This document shows positions 16,572 through 25,120 of a stretch of 64,000 nucleotides of DNA, piece after piece. The stretch is from Methanosarcina barkeri str. Wiesmoor. GTDB lineage: Archaea > Halobacteriota > Methanosarcinia > Methanosarcinales > Methanosarcinaceae. A program made the translations under genes and the position numbers. The notes beneath the pieces were generated by a model. The model saw nothing but the letters and a program-made list of their open reading frames with translations. It had not been told where the DNA came from and did no database searches. Position 1 is the first letter of the stretch. The number at the start of each line of letters is the position of its first letter. The stretch lies in NCBI RefSeq assembly GCF_000969985.1, contig NZ_CP009526.1, forward strand, positions 4,464,001-4,528,000. The letters are read 5' to 3'.

Positions 16572-16976
16572 TTATTTCTTATATTTTTGTTCCAGAACCT
16601 TGTAGTTCTTTAAACAGTTATTGTATTTTGTTTCCCATGTTTTATATTTGTTTAGACATTTGTTATATTTGGTTAAAAAGTTATTATAATTCTTGAGCCA
16701 GTTCTGATACTCTTTGTCAGTTTTATTTTTTGTGCTCAATTTCTTCTTCTGTGCTTCCCACATCTGTTTTTCTTTTTCACACTGAGCCTTCTCTTTCAAT
16801 ATTAATATTTTTTCTTTTTCCAATTTAGCCTTTTCTGTATCTAACTTTGCCTTCTCTACTTTATATGTATCATTTGACCCTGCACTTACTGATGCAACTG
16901 TCAATGACATTACAAAAAAGACCAGTGTAAACATACACATGAGCTTTTTTATTCCGTCAAGTGTTTGTTTTCCCAT
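16572..16976 (-). CDS. Secreted small coiled-coil protein
   Basis: Unrecognised protein of 134 aa. Residues 10-32 form a signal peptide (LMCMFTLVFFVMSLTVASVSAG). The mature part is almost all charged helix: VEKAKLDTEKAKLEKEKIL reads as heptad-like EKAKLE repeats, then a second zone rich in Lys, Asn, Tyr and Trp with repeated NKCLNKYKTWETKYNNC motifs. Two Cys in NKCLNK and NNCLKN are spaced 14 residues apart, another is in AQCEKEK. It may coat the cell surface or act as a periplasmic-space spacer; function not known. It is monocistronic, with a 23-bp tandem repeat after its stop. Confidence 0.65.
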   Translation of the reverse strand: MGKQTLDGIKKLMCMFTLVFFVMSLTVASVSAGSNDTYKVEKAKLDTEKAKLEKEKILILKEKAQCEKEKQMWEAQKKKLSTKNKTDKEYQNWLKNYNNFLTKYNKCLNKYKTWETKYNNCLKNYKVLEQKYKK

Positions 16977-17595
16977 AGTACTATCCTACTTTTGTTTTTA
17001 ATTTAATAAATTAATATACTTTAGTATAATATATAATAGGTTTTAGTAAGGTTTTTTAATATATTTTAATTCGTTTTTAATATATTTTAATTTATTTTTA
17101 ATATATTTTGATACAATTTTGTTTCATATCTATAAGGAACTCATGCATATGAGGTTCAAAATAAAGCGCAAATAAATCTGTCAGATATACTTTGGTATAA
17201 ATGATAGAAAATTCCTGCTACTGTTTTCTCAGTTCAATAGCATAAGTCCCATTGTTTTATTGTCTTCTAATTTTCCTGCCAACCATTAACGGTTGACATG
17301 CCTTGAATTAGCTGGAAAAAATATATACATACTTACATGCGTAGAGAAATTATAAAAATTAGATTTATAAAAAAAGCTTTATAGGGCATATAATTTGAAA
17401 TATAACCTTTAATGTGAGGATTAATCCATACTGGAAGCCTTAAAATTCATATAATTTTAAAAAACAGAGAATTTACCGAGAATAAGTATCTTTCAACTAC
17501 CAGTATCATTTGATCTGCGGAAAAACAATTCGGCAATGGAAATTACTTAAAATTAATAAGAAATCTTCTAAAAGAGAAGAGTCTTCTCTTTAATT
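16977..17595. other. AT-rich spacer with promoter of the coiled-coil gene
   Basis: About 620 bp with no gene. Near 17055-17112 TTTTTAATATATTTTAATT is repeated three times with small changes (about 22-bp spacing). The first 60 bp beside 16977 contain TATA-like AATATATAATAGG for the minus-strand coiled-coil gene. Nothing else recognised. Confidence 0.5.
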
Positions 17596-18297
17596 TTAGC
17601 CTTCATAATGCTTTACTATAGCTCTCTGTTCAGCAATGACATTGCTGCTTTTTGTGTCAATAACCTTAAGGGTAATTTCAGAGCCTGCTTTAAAGCCGTA
17701 ATTATCGGAGGTGTCACTGTCCCCATCCACACTAACTTTTACGCTGGATTTTGTAGCCCCTTCTGCACTATCCTGTCCACAGAGAACAAGTCTTTCCCCT
17801 ACATTCCATGAGTTGTCTTCAAGAGTGGCTTTGTTTTTATCAGCATAGTATTTGTTGTTCTTTCCTCTGGGACTCAAATCCAAGTAGAGAAGGGAAATAT
17901 TTCCTGTAAGAAAATCCTGTCCAAACACAGGCCTGTAGGAATTTCCATACCCGAATATCTTTATCGAGATAGAATCTAAGGGCAGGGAATCACCTCCCTC
18001 GTGTACAAGCACAATCTTATTTTCTTGAAAACGGGCTCTCTTTTTATCCTCTTTCTCATCCTCATCATAATTATTAGGCGAAAGTCCTCCCTCGCACGAT
18101 TCAACTAAAATCCTTGCCATCAGCGGTTGAGTGCTTTTGCCTTCATTGGCAATATTGGAAAAACTGATAGCAGCCACGCCTGCAAGTGCGACCAGAACAA
18201 TCAACATAAGAAGAGAACCTATAATAGGAGTTACGGCATCAGATACTGTTTCTGATGAAAATAATTGTTTATTCCGGATTTTTCCCCAGATTTTCAT
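17596..18297 (-). CDS. Archaeal type IV pilin-like protein
   Basis: Pilin-family protein of about 233 aa. A basic leader (KIRNKQLFSSETVS) is followed by the hydrophobic pilin helix DAVTPIIGSLLMLIVLVALA, the hallmark of archaeal pilins processed by a prepilin peptidase. The remaining 170 residues are a polar beta-rich head with two isolated cysteines (ESCEGG and LVLCGQ). I take the ATG of MKIWGK at 18297; a longer frame upstream would add another hydrophobic stretch and is less likely. No pilus assembly ATPase is nearby, so it would rely on distant assembly genes. Confidence 0.78.
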   Translation of the reverse strand: MKIWGKIRNKQLFSSETVSDAVTPIIGSLLMLIVLVALAGVAAISFSNIANEGKSTQPLMARILVESCEGGLSPNNYDEDEKEDKKRARFQENKIVLVHEGGDSLPLDSISIKIFGYGNSYRPVFGQDFLTGNISLLYLDLSPRGKNNKYYADKNKATLEDNSWNVGERLVLCGQDSAEGATKSSVKVSVDGDSDTSDNYGFKAGSEITLKVIDTKSSNVIAEQRAIVKHYEG

Positions 18298-18395
18298 CAA
18301 TAAGAAAATACAACAAACTGCCATAAATAATTTATTAACTTCAAAAAAAGAGTTACTATTCATGAATAAAATCTGGAGGGAAAATATTTCCCAGA

Positions 18396-19253
18396 TTATT
18401 TTCTTTTTCGCTGTTTCCTCTCATATTCTTTTTCTAGATCGAGAATTCCTCTAACAGCCTCAAGTTCCTTTTTACTTCTGGCATAATGTAAAAGTACAAG
18501 TCCAACTCCACAGAGCAGGGCTATAATTGCGGCTGAGAATAGCAGGGGTGCTGACTGGGTATAGTATTTCACCTGAATAGTTTCTTCCCGTTCTCCCATC
18601 TTCGAGGAAATCCACAGGAGAGTTTGCCTTCCTTTTTCATCATAGGTTACACTCGAAGGTTCAGGCCTTGCTATCCCAAATACCCTGTTGCCCGTAACAT
18701 ATCCTTCTGGAAGTATCACGCGGATGAATTCGGAATCGGGTTTAACAAATGTAAAACTCCGATCTCCAGAAGACCTTAGCGTATACGCGATAAAACCTGT
18801 AACAGGTTCCTTGAACTCCAGATTTATAACTTTTATACCCTGGGTGACTTCCTGGGTTAGAGTATAATTAATAGCCGAAGTTTCATTTTTGCTGAAAAGT
18901 TCTTGAAATGTTTGCGGGTCCGCTACGGTCTGGTTTGCCGGGACCACAAGCTGTACAAAATCTTGAATAGGACTCTCCTCTACACCACCATCCAGTGTGT
19001 CGGGAGGATAAATCTCAAGCTTGCTGGTATTTACTACCATATTGACAACTTGTATTTTTGTATCGTTTTCCATCATGTAGTAGGTAGTGGTATTTGCAAG
19101 AGTCTGATTGCTCGACTCATTCTGAAAAATATCAAATTCATAGCTAGAGATATTACCAGGCTTATCTATGACAATTTCCTTTTTTTGCTCCATACAACCC
19201 GATAAAAAGACCACCATCAGGGCAAGGAGCATAAACACGATTTTTGTTCTCAT
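18396..19253 (-). CDS. Membrane-anchored lipoprotein of unknown function
   Basis: Protein of about 285 aa from MRTKIVFMLLAL. It has a lipoprotein signal ending VVFLSGCMEQ, a long beta-rich exposed domain with repeated NXS/T sites (NESSNQTLANTTT), one membrane span near the C-terminus (SAPLLFSAAIIALLCGVGLV) and a highly basic cytoplasmic tail (ERKQRKRK). The family looks restricted to methanogens; I recall it only as a domain of unknown function. Its neighbour downstream is the pilin, with a gap of about 100 bp, so the two may be expressed together. Confidence 0.65.
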   Translation of the reverse strand: MRTKIVFMLLALMVVFLSGCMEQKKEIVIDKPGNISSYEFDIFQNESSNQTLANTTTYYMMENDTKIQVVNMVVNTSKLEIYPPDTLDGGVEESPIQDFVQLVVPANQTVADPQTFQELFSKNETSAINYTLTQEVTQGIKVINLEFKEPVTGFIAYTLRSSGDRSFTFVKPDSEFIRVILPEGYVTGNRVFGIARPEPSSVTYDEKGRQTLLWISSKMGEREETIQVKYYTQSAPLLFSAAIIALLCGVGLVLLHYARSKKELEAVRGILDLEKEYERKQRKRK

Positions 19254-19471
19254 TTTCACAGACAAATTCCCCCTTGAGCTCAAAGCGGTCTCTTTTCAGT
19301 CGGCGGCAATTTTCCTCGCTTTCGAGGAAAAGCCTGTACAGGGTATGGAACAGGTTAACATTACCATATGCTCTCTCTTCTTAATAAACAACACGGATAG
19401 ACATCTCTACGAAGTATGACATAAAGATCACTTTATTATATAAAAGTAGTCGGCCCGGCAGGTAACAAAAT

Positions 19472-19729
19472 TCAGATATTGAACTCTCCGGAAGAATTCA
19501 GGAACCTTTCTACCATAGGCCAGTCAACTTTCTTTATATACTTTGCTTGAAGCTTGGAAACATAAAGAATATTGCTACCAATAAGGATTTTAAGGTCTGA
19601 TGGCTTGGACTCGGCTGTACCGATTGGAAGAAGCACAGGACCCCTAGGAGAGGTGCAGAGCCTGAAATCCTGCCCACTCTTTCTTATATAAGCTCTTACC
19701 TTTTCATCAATTGTAAAAGACGGAATCAT
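19472..19729 (-). CDS. Small conserved hypothetical protein
   Basis: Unrecognised soluble protein of 85 aa (MIPSFTIDEKVRAYIRKSGQ at the start). It has a balanced composition and features such as TSPRGPVLLPIG and LKILIGSNILYVSKLQAKYI that look like an alternating beta/alpha fold. One cysteine. It is divergent to the SRP19 gene, 156 bp apart, suggesting separate promoters in the shared spacer. Confidence 0.6.
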   Translation of the reverse strand: MIPSFTIDEKVRAYIRKSGQDFRLCTSPRGPVLLPIGTAESKPSDLKILIGSNILYVSKLQAKYIKKVDWPMVERFLNSSGEFNI

Positions 19730-19885
19730 ATTAACACCATGCAGAACTTGTCCAGGAAAGATAAATAATTACAGGTTATAGATTCAATATAATATAAATT
19801 TTCATAAACAGGAAAAAGTCCTGGTCTGTAGAGGTCTCCGGGGCAGTTTTAAATTTCATGAAAGCAATTTAGGACAAAGATAACC

Positions 19886-20197
19886 ATGATGATGAGAGAT
19901 AGGGGAAAACTTGTAATCTGGCCGGTATATCTCGACCAGACAAAGTCAAGGAGCAGCGGCAGAATAATTTCCCGGAAAAATGCTATAAAGGAACCGCAGC
20001 TTAATGAGATAAAAGAAGCAGCCCGACAACTTGGCCTGAATCCCGAAGTAGAGCCTCATAAAGCATATCCCAAGTCCTGGTGGGAAGTAAGCGGGAGAGT
20101 GCTCGTGGATGATAATGGTCCGAAAACCGTTATTGCAAAACAGATAGCTTTAGCCATAAAGAAGATGCGCGGGCCGGAGAGCTCTGCTAAAGCTTAA
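19886..20197 (+). CDS. srp19: Signal recognition particle 19 kDa protein
   Basis: RNA-binding protein of about 103 aa that binds SRP RNA helices 6 and 8 and helps load SRP54. Typical features are KLVIWPVYLDQTKSRSSGR at the N-terminus, the basic ISRKNAIKEPQ, and the YPKSWWEVSGRVLV block. Three in-frame ATGs occur at the start (MMMRDRG); the third may be the true one. It converges on the RNase P subunit gene, and a shared hairpin lies between them. Confidence 0.95.
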   Translation: MMMRDRGKLVIWPVYLDQTKSRSSGRIISRKNAIKEPQLNEIKEAARQLGLNPEVEPHKAYPKSWWEVSGRVLVDDNGPKTVIAKQIALAIKKMRGPESSAKA

Positions 20198-20296
20198 ATT
20201 TTATATTGCTTCTTAATAGAGAACGTTAGTAGAGAAACGTTAATCAAGAAACGTTAACAGAGAAAAAAGGATTTTGCAAAATCCTGAGAAGTCAAA

Positions 20297-20335
20297 AAAG
20301 CCCCAGATACCTGAGAATCCTTTTATCTGGGCTTT
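20297..20335. terminator. Bidirectional terminator-like hairpin between srp19 and rnp4
   Basis: AAAGCCCCAGATA pairs with TATCTGGGCTTT across a 14-base loop, between two converging genes. A-rich flanks on the left and a short T-run in the reverse direction fit termination from both sides. The tract just before it (20217-20265) has three copies of an AGAAACGTTAA-like string. Confidence 0.6.
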
Positions 20336-20363
20336 CAGAAACTTAAATAAGCTCAGCTAACCT

Positions 20364-20687
20364 TTATTTTAACTTTTTATACGGATACCTCATCTCTTTT
20401 CCGCAGCGCTGGCAAGAAACAACGATATATCCGTCCTTTAACCTGTAACGGGCGTTATTCCCGGGTACGAGAAAAGCATAGCAATGTTTGCAAATTCTGT
20501 TTTTAATTTCTCTCGGAATACTCATACGGTTTCTCATAGAAATGTTTCTGATAAGCTGCACGTAACGCTCGCTACGGTCAGGGTGTTCTGCATATTCGCT
20601 TTTTGCAAGCTCAAAAAGCCGCCACATTCGCTGGATTGCAATTGCCTGTATCAGGTTTTTCTGCTGTTTTCTTGCTATTCTAGACAT
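20364..20687 (-). CDS. rnp4: Ribonuclease P protein component 4
   Basis: Archaeal Rpr2/Rpp21 homologue, 107 aa, a subunit of the tRNA 5'-processing ribonucleoprotein. Two N-terminal helices (ARKQQKNLIQAIAIQRMWRL and ERYVQLIRNISMRNRM) are followed by a zinc ribbon with CKHCYAFLVPG and CQRCGKEMRYPY. Full length for the family. Confidence 0.95.
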   Translation of the reverse strand: MSRIARKQQKNLIQAIAIQRMWRLFELAKSEYAEHPDRSERYVQLIRNISMRNRMSIPREIKNRICKHCYAFLVPGNNARYRLKDGYIVVSCQRCGKEMRYPYKKLK

Positions 20688-20749
20688 GGGTAGATTGATC
20701 CTGCATTTTTGTCTCAGACCTTGATTTTAAGCTTCTTTAAAAATCAAAA

Positions 20750-21412
20750 TCAGGAATCAAGAATAATCACATTAATATCTGGGTTTTTGCCGTGTACAAG
20801 AGCTTTAAACTTTTCGGGATCTCCACCTGTTATGTCTGGCTTTCCGTAGTGCATCGGAATTACATCTTTTGGGGAAATTGCTGCGGCTGCACTTGCTGCT
20901 TCCTCTTCATCCATTGTATACGTACCCCCTATAGGCAAAAGGGCGACATCGACCCTGATATTTTTCATTTCAGGAATAAAATCGCAGTCTCCGGCATGAT
21001 AGATCCGGATTCCTCCAAGTTCTACTATATACCCCACTCCCAATCCATGGGGATGATAGGGTTTATCGAGGTTATAAGCCGGAACTACTTCAATTCTGGT
21101 TCCCTTTATTTCAAGCCCGTCGGCCAGCACATCTCCCTCAGCAACCCGCCTTGCGTCCCCTTTGAATTGCAGGGATAAACTTTCAGGTATCAGAGTGGTT
21201 GAGTCCGACCGCCGAACCTTTCGGATATCATCAGGGCTGCAGTGGTCAAAGTGCTCATGAGTAATCAACAGGATATCAGCTTTATCTTCAAAAGCTGGCT
21301 CTTCGCTGAGGTCGTAGGGGTCAATATAAATTTTCTTTTCATCCCCTTCAAGTAAAAAGCCAGAGTGACCCAACCACTGAATTGTAACATTTCCAATCTT
21401 TACTCGGTTCAT
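20750..21412 (-). CDS. Metallo-beta-lactamase-fold hydrolase (UPF0173 type)
   Basis: Predicted metal-dependent hydrolase, 220 aa. It has the two-metal motif THEHFDHC, the preceding GHSGFLLEG strand-turn, YHAGDCDFIPEM with a metal-bridging Asp, and PMHYG near the end. Relatives are annotated UPF0173; substrate unknown. I choose the ATG of MNRVKIGNVTIQWLGHSG; the open frame continues 108 bp upstream but that part has a composition unlike the family. Confidence 0.85.
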   Translation of the reverse strand: MNRVKIGNVTIQWLGHSGFLLEGDEKKIYIDPYDLSEEPAFEDKADILLITHEHFDHCSPDDIRKVRRSDSTTLIPESLSLQFKGDARRVAEGDVLADGLEIKGTRIEVVPAYNLDKPYHPHGLGVGYIVELGGIRIYHAGDCDFIPEMKNIRVDVALLPIGGTYTMDEEEAASAAAAISPKDVIPMHYGKPDITGGDPEKFKALVHGKNPDINVIILDS

Positions 21413-21633
21413 TTCATACACCTGTGGACTTCCGTAACTGAGTTTAATGAGAAAGAGAAAGATTATTTCACGATTATATTTATAGAAGGATTGTTTTCTG
21501 ATTATATTAATAGTGCCCAAAAGAGTTTATTCTATTTTCAAAGAGAAAAATAACCTTTAAAAAGCTAGCAAATTCCTGCTTTATGTTAGTATTCACAGAA
21601 GCATTAAGAGATATTGAGAAAATTAGGGAATTC

Positions 21634-22416
21634 TTACTGATTGCTGGTTACTGCCTTATTTGACAAAACCTGGTTCAAGCACTTCTCATAGATCAGTTTC
21701 TGCATATAAGAGACAATCGGCAGTTTGATTATCACTGCTTCTCTTTTGTTTCCTGCGCTGTGAACCCCTATTGATTCCTTTCCATCGGCAATCAGAAAAA
21801 ATTCTTCTTTATACTGGATGCCATCAATTACAATGTTATTCATGAAATCCGTAAACTCTTGATTAGTTTCTTTGAACTCAAAAGGAAGTGAACTGAAACT
21901 ATCCAGTTCATCAACGATAAGAATTAGATTACAAGTTTTTTCTAGTTTTTTAATTTCCTGCTTAAATTCCTTGAGTAACTCAGGGCTGGACGAAAAAATA
22001 ATTAATTCGTCTTTTACTCCGGCCATGATTTCACGTATCCGGTTCTTTATTCCCCAATCACTCTGGATGTACCATATAGGAGAAGTTTTTGGAAGTTCAT
22101 AACTCAATTCATTGAGCTGGCCAAGTGTCTCGAGTGCACAGTTTAGGAATTCGTTTTTTATCTCTCCGATTACCTTCTTAGGATCAACTGCTCGGAAATA
22201 CGTTGGAGATCCCTGTCTCACTTCCAGATAGCCTTTTTTCGCAAGTACTTTAAGGATTTCATATATTTTGGCTCTTGGCACATTTGTAAGTTCATGAATT
22301 TCGCGGGCTGTAGCCTCTCTCAAACTAACGAGCCCAATATATGCTTTTGCTTCATTTTCGGTTAGCCCTAGTTTTTCAAGATTATGAATTAACTGAGGAT
22401 TAGTTTGTAATACCAT
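21634..22416 (-). CDS. TrmB-family transcriptional regulator
   Basis: Regulator of 260 aa. Residues 10-75 form a winged helix (LGLTENEAKAYIGLVSLREA then NVPRAKIYEILKVLAKKGYL), residues 76-115 a short linker helix, and the rest a TrmB-type effector domain (WYIQSDWGIKNRIREIMAGV, DELIIFSSSPELL). Sugar-binding TrmB proteins act as repressors or activators, but this C-terminus is shorter and its effector is not evident. It is divergent to the RND exporter operon across a repeat-bearing 340-bp spacer, so that operon is the natural first target to test. Confidence 0.88.
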   Translation of the reverse strand: MVLQTNPQLIHNLEKLGLTENEAKAYIGLVSLREATAREIHELTNVPRAKIYEILKVLAKKGYLEVRQGSPTYFRAVDPKKVIGEIKNEFLNCALETLGQLNELSYELPKTSPIWYIQSDWGIKNRIREIMAGVKDELIIFSSSPELLKEFKQEIKKLEKTCNLILIVDELDSFSSLPFEFKETNQEFTDFMNNIVIDGIQYKEEFFLIADGKESIGVHSAGNKREAVIIKLPIVSYMQKLIYEKCLNQVLSNKAVTSNQ

Positions 22417-22531
22417 CTGTTACCCCTAATGTAACAATAAATTTAAATCTTTTCTGTCTGTATACGTCAAAAGATCTAAGTCACTGAATATTTGCCTCAA
22501 AATAGTATAATTATTAAATATATGCAAATAT

Positions 22532-22705
22532 TAGATAATAAGCCTTCAGCTCAGAGAGAAAAAAAGGCAAGTATTATTAAACTATATACAAAGTTTAAAT
22601 AATAAGTATTCAGTTCAGAGAGAAAAAAGGCAAGTATTATTAAAATGCATGCAAATCTTAGATAATAAGCCTTCAGCCCAGAGAAAAAAGGCAAGTTCGA
22701 GACGT
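22532..22705. repeat. Three direct repeats of about 64 bp between trmB-like gene and exporter operon
   Basis: AGATAATAAGCCTTCAGC then TCAGAGAGAAAAAAGGCAAGTATTAT recurs with spacing 64 and 63 bp; the third copy is cut after GGCAAGT. Variation is concentrated at the AT-rich end of each unit. The copies fill the divergent promoter region, so they may carry regulator sites, though no dyad is obvious. Confidence 0.75.
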
Positions 22706-22759
22706 GCACCAAGTTCCTTAAATTGCATTTCATATTAAAAACTATGAGGGGAATCCACT

Positions 22760-25120
22760 ATCACTAAATTTTTTGAAAAACTGGGACTTTTTATTCAGAA
22801 TAACCGTTTTTCCGTACTCCTGATAGCTTTACTGTGTATAGTTATAGCAACGCAGGGAGCGCAACTCATTGAGATGGAATCAGGAACAGAAACCTTTGTC
22901 GGAAAAGACTCTCCTCTCTACCAGGATTATGATCACCTTTATCAAAAAATATTCCAGACACAATCTGTTGTGGTAATGGTAGAGGGCAACGATGTAGAAA
23001 CTGCTGACGTGATGAAAGCTGTAGACAGGTTAGAACATCAGGTTCAGGCAACCAATGGGGTAATTGAAACTACAAGCCCCGCTTCACTGACCAAACAGAT
23101 CAATTATAAGATGACAGGGAAATCTGAAATCCCTGATACCGATAAAGAAATAAAAACCATTGTGGATGGAAACCCTGATATTTTCGGCCAGCTTATTCCT
23201 GACAATACTCATATGGTAATTTCGGTAGTCATGGCCGGTTCAGCTAGTGAAGATAATCAGGAAGATATCCTTGTTTCCACTCAAGAAGCTGTTTCGTTGG
23301 CGGATTTTCCACCTTCTTACAACATCATTGTTACTGGCGATCCAGCATTCATGGTTTCCATGAACAATGAGATGAATTCCAGTATGGGAGTGCTTCTAGG
23401 ACTTTCAGCGGTTTTCATGGTTATTGTACTGCTTATAGTGTTCAGGCACGTTCGTTGGTGTCTTCTTCCTCTGCCGATAGTTCTTCTTGGTATTGTTTAT
23501 ACCTTCGGGGCTATGGGTTATGTAGGAATTCCAATGTCCATGGTTTCCATGGCTGCATTCCCTATCCTTATAGGCTTAGGAATTGACTATGCTATTCAGT
23601 TCCATAACCGACTTGAGGAGGAACTGCAGGAAAAAGGAAACAAAAAAACAGCAGTTATAGAAACCGTAAAGCATACTGGACCTGCAGTCCTCACAGCTCT
23701 GGCGATGACAGCCCTTGGATTTATCTCTCTTTTTACATCTACGGTACCAATGATCCGGGATTTTGGTAAATTGCTCATGATAGGCATTTTAATGTGTTAC
23801 TTATCCTCTATCTTCGTAGGGGTTATTACAATTTCTTTATTTGACAAATACTCGGATAAAAACCCCCTGAGGAAGGTAGCCAGTAAGATAAAATCCGCAA
23901 ATCCGGAAAAGAAGAAAAAGTCTGAGGATGGAGAAGAAAGTGGTCGCCTTATAGGAAGGATACTCCAGAAAACCACAAAACTAACTATCAAGTATGACAT
24001 TGTCGTACTGGGAGTTGCACTCTTGCTCTGCTTTGGCGGTCTTTACCTCGACAGGTCTGTGCCTATTCAGACTGATGTTGAAACCTTTGTGCCTCAGGAC
24101 ATGCCTGCACTCGTGGATCTCCACCATATGGGAAACATCATGGGCAATGGCGATGAATTAAACCTTATCATCAAGGTTAAGGATGTAGCTAATCCAGATG
24201 TCCTTAAGTGGATTGACCAGTTTTCCGAACATGAAGCGGAGTCCAATAGCCACATTTACGGCTCTTCGAGCATTGTAGATCTTGTAAAGGAATACAATGG
24301 AGGAGTAATTCCCGATACCAGCCAGGAAATAAAGGATATTTACTCTGAAATTCCTGAGTCACAGAAAGACCGCTATATATACGGGAATAATATGCTTCTC
24401 CTGAACTTCGACATAGGGAATGCGGTTGCGGACATAAAGGTAACAGGTATTGAAGAACTCAGGAACATTGTCAAGCAGGATATGCAGTGGATGCCGGCTC
24501 CACCAGGCACCGCTGTCACGATTACTGGAAACTCGGTTGTGTATATAGAGGTTATCTCTGCTCTTACCAGCGGAAGAATAGCAATGACTTTCCTTGGTCT
24601 GATTCTCGTGCTTGCAGGGCTTCTTATTGTATACAAAGACTGGGTGAAAGCCCTGGTTCCTATAATCCCAATGTTAATAGTTATTGGATGGTCAGGCGGA
24701 GTAATGAGCCTTCTCAATATTAGCTATACTCCTCTCACAGCAACCCTGGGAGCTCTTATACTGGGAGTAGGGTCGGAATACGCTATCCTCATGATGGAAC
24801 GTTACTTTGAAGAAAAGGAGAAAGGTGCAAGTCCTTTAGAAGCTATTCTGATGACCAGTTCCAAAATAGGAAGTGCAATTGTTGCTTCAGGAGCCACGAC
24901 AGTATTCGGGTTTATGGCCCTGCTGGCTTCTCCTTTCCCCATAATAACCGACTTCGGTACAGTTACAGTTATCGATGTCTTGCTGGCTCTCCTGGCAACC
25001 TTTGTAGTCTTCCCTCCGCTTATGATTACTTTTGATACCTGGCGCGATAAAAGAAAAGGAGCTAGGAAAGCAGAAAAACAGGAAGAGACAAAAAAGCAAA
25101 TACAGGGGGCCGAGATATGA
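22760..25120 (+). CDS. RND-superfamily exporter (HAE3/MmpL type)
   Basis: Large membrane exporter of the hydrophobe/amphiphile efflux-3 group, about 786 aa. The architecture is duplicated: membrane segment, exposed loop domain, five membrane segments, then the same again. GLGIDYAIQFHNRLEEEL and GVGSEYAILMMERYFEE are the paired signature sequences in the fourth helix of each half. The reading frame including the first helix (QNNRFSVLLIALLCIVIATQ) opens at 22748 and has no ATG, GTG or TTG before residue-equivalent M at 22874. GAGGGGA followed after 7 bases by ATC at 22760 suggests a non-standard start; starting at 22874 would remove the first membrane helix. Its stop overlaps the next start by 4 bases. 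Confidence 0.88.
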   Translation: MTKFFEKLGLFIQNNRFSVLLIALLCIVIATQGAQLIEMESGTETFVGKDSPLYQDYDHLYQKIFQTQSVVVMVEGNDVETADVMKAVDRLEHQVQATNGVIETTSPASLTKQINYKMTGKSEIPDTDKEIKTIVDGNPDIFGQLIPDNTHMVISVVMAGSASEDNQEDILVSTQEAVSLADFPPSYNIIVTGDPAFMVSMNNEMNSSMGVLLGLSAVFMVIVLLIVFRHVRWCLLPLPIVLLGIVYTFGAMGYVGIPMSMVSMAAFPILIGLGIDYAIQFHNRLEEELQEKGNKKTAVIETVKHTGPAVLTALAMTALGFISLFTSTVPMIRDFGKLLMIGILMCYLSSIFVGVITISLFDKYSDKNPLRKVASKIKSANPEKKKKSEDGEESGRLIGRILQKTTKLTIKYDIVVLGVALLLCFGGLYLDRSVPIQTDVETFVPQDMPALVDLHHMGNIMGNGDELNLIIKVKDVANPDVLKWIDQFSEHEAESNSHIYGSSSIVDLVKEYNGGVIPDTSQEIKDIYSEIPESQKDRYIYGNNMLLLNFDIGNAVADIKVTGIEELRNIVKQDMQWMPAPPGTAVTITGNSVVYIEVISALTSGRIAMTFLGLILVLAGLLIVYKDWVKALVPIIPMLIVIGWSGGVMSLLNISYTPLTATLGALILGVGSEYAILMMERYFEEKEKGASPLEAILMTSSKIGSAIVASGATTVFGFMALLASPFPIITDFGTVTVIDVLLALLATFVVFPPLMITFDTWRDKRKGARKAEKQEETKKQIQGAEI

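Noticed and set aside
22551-22733. Minus-strand frame with repeated ACILIILAFFLSELN-type sequence
   Set aside because: It is the translation of the 64-bp direct repeats and not a protein gene.
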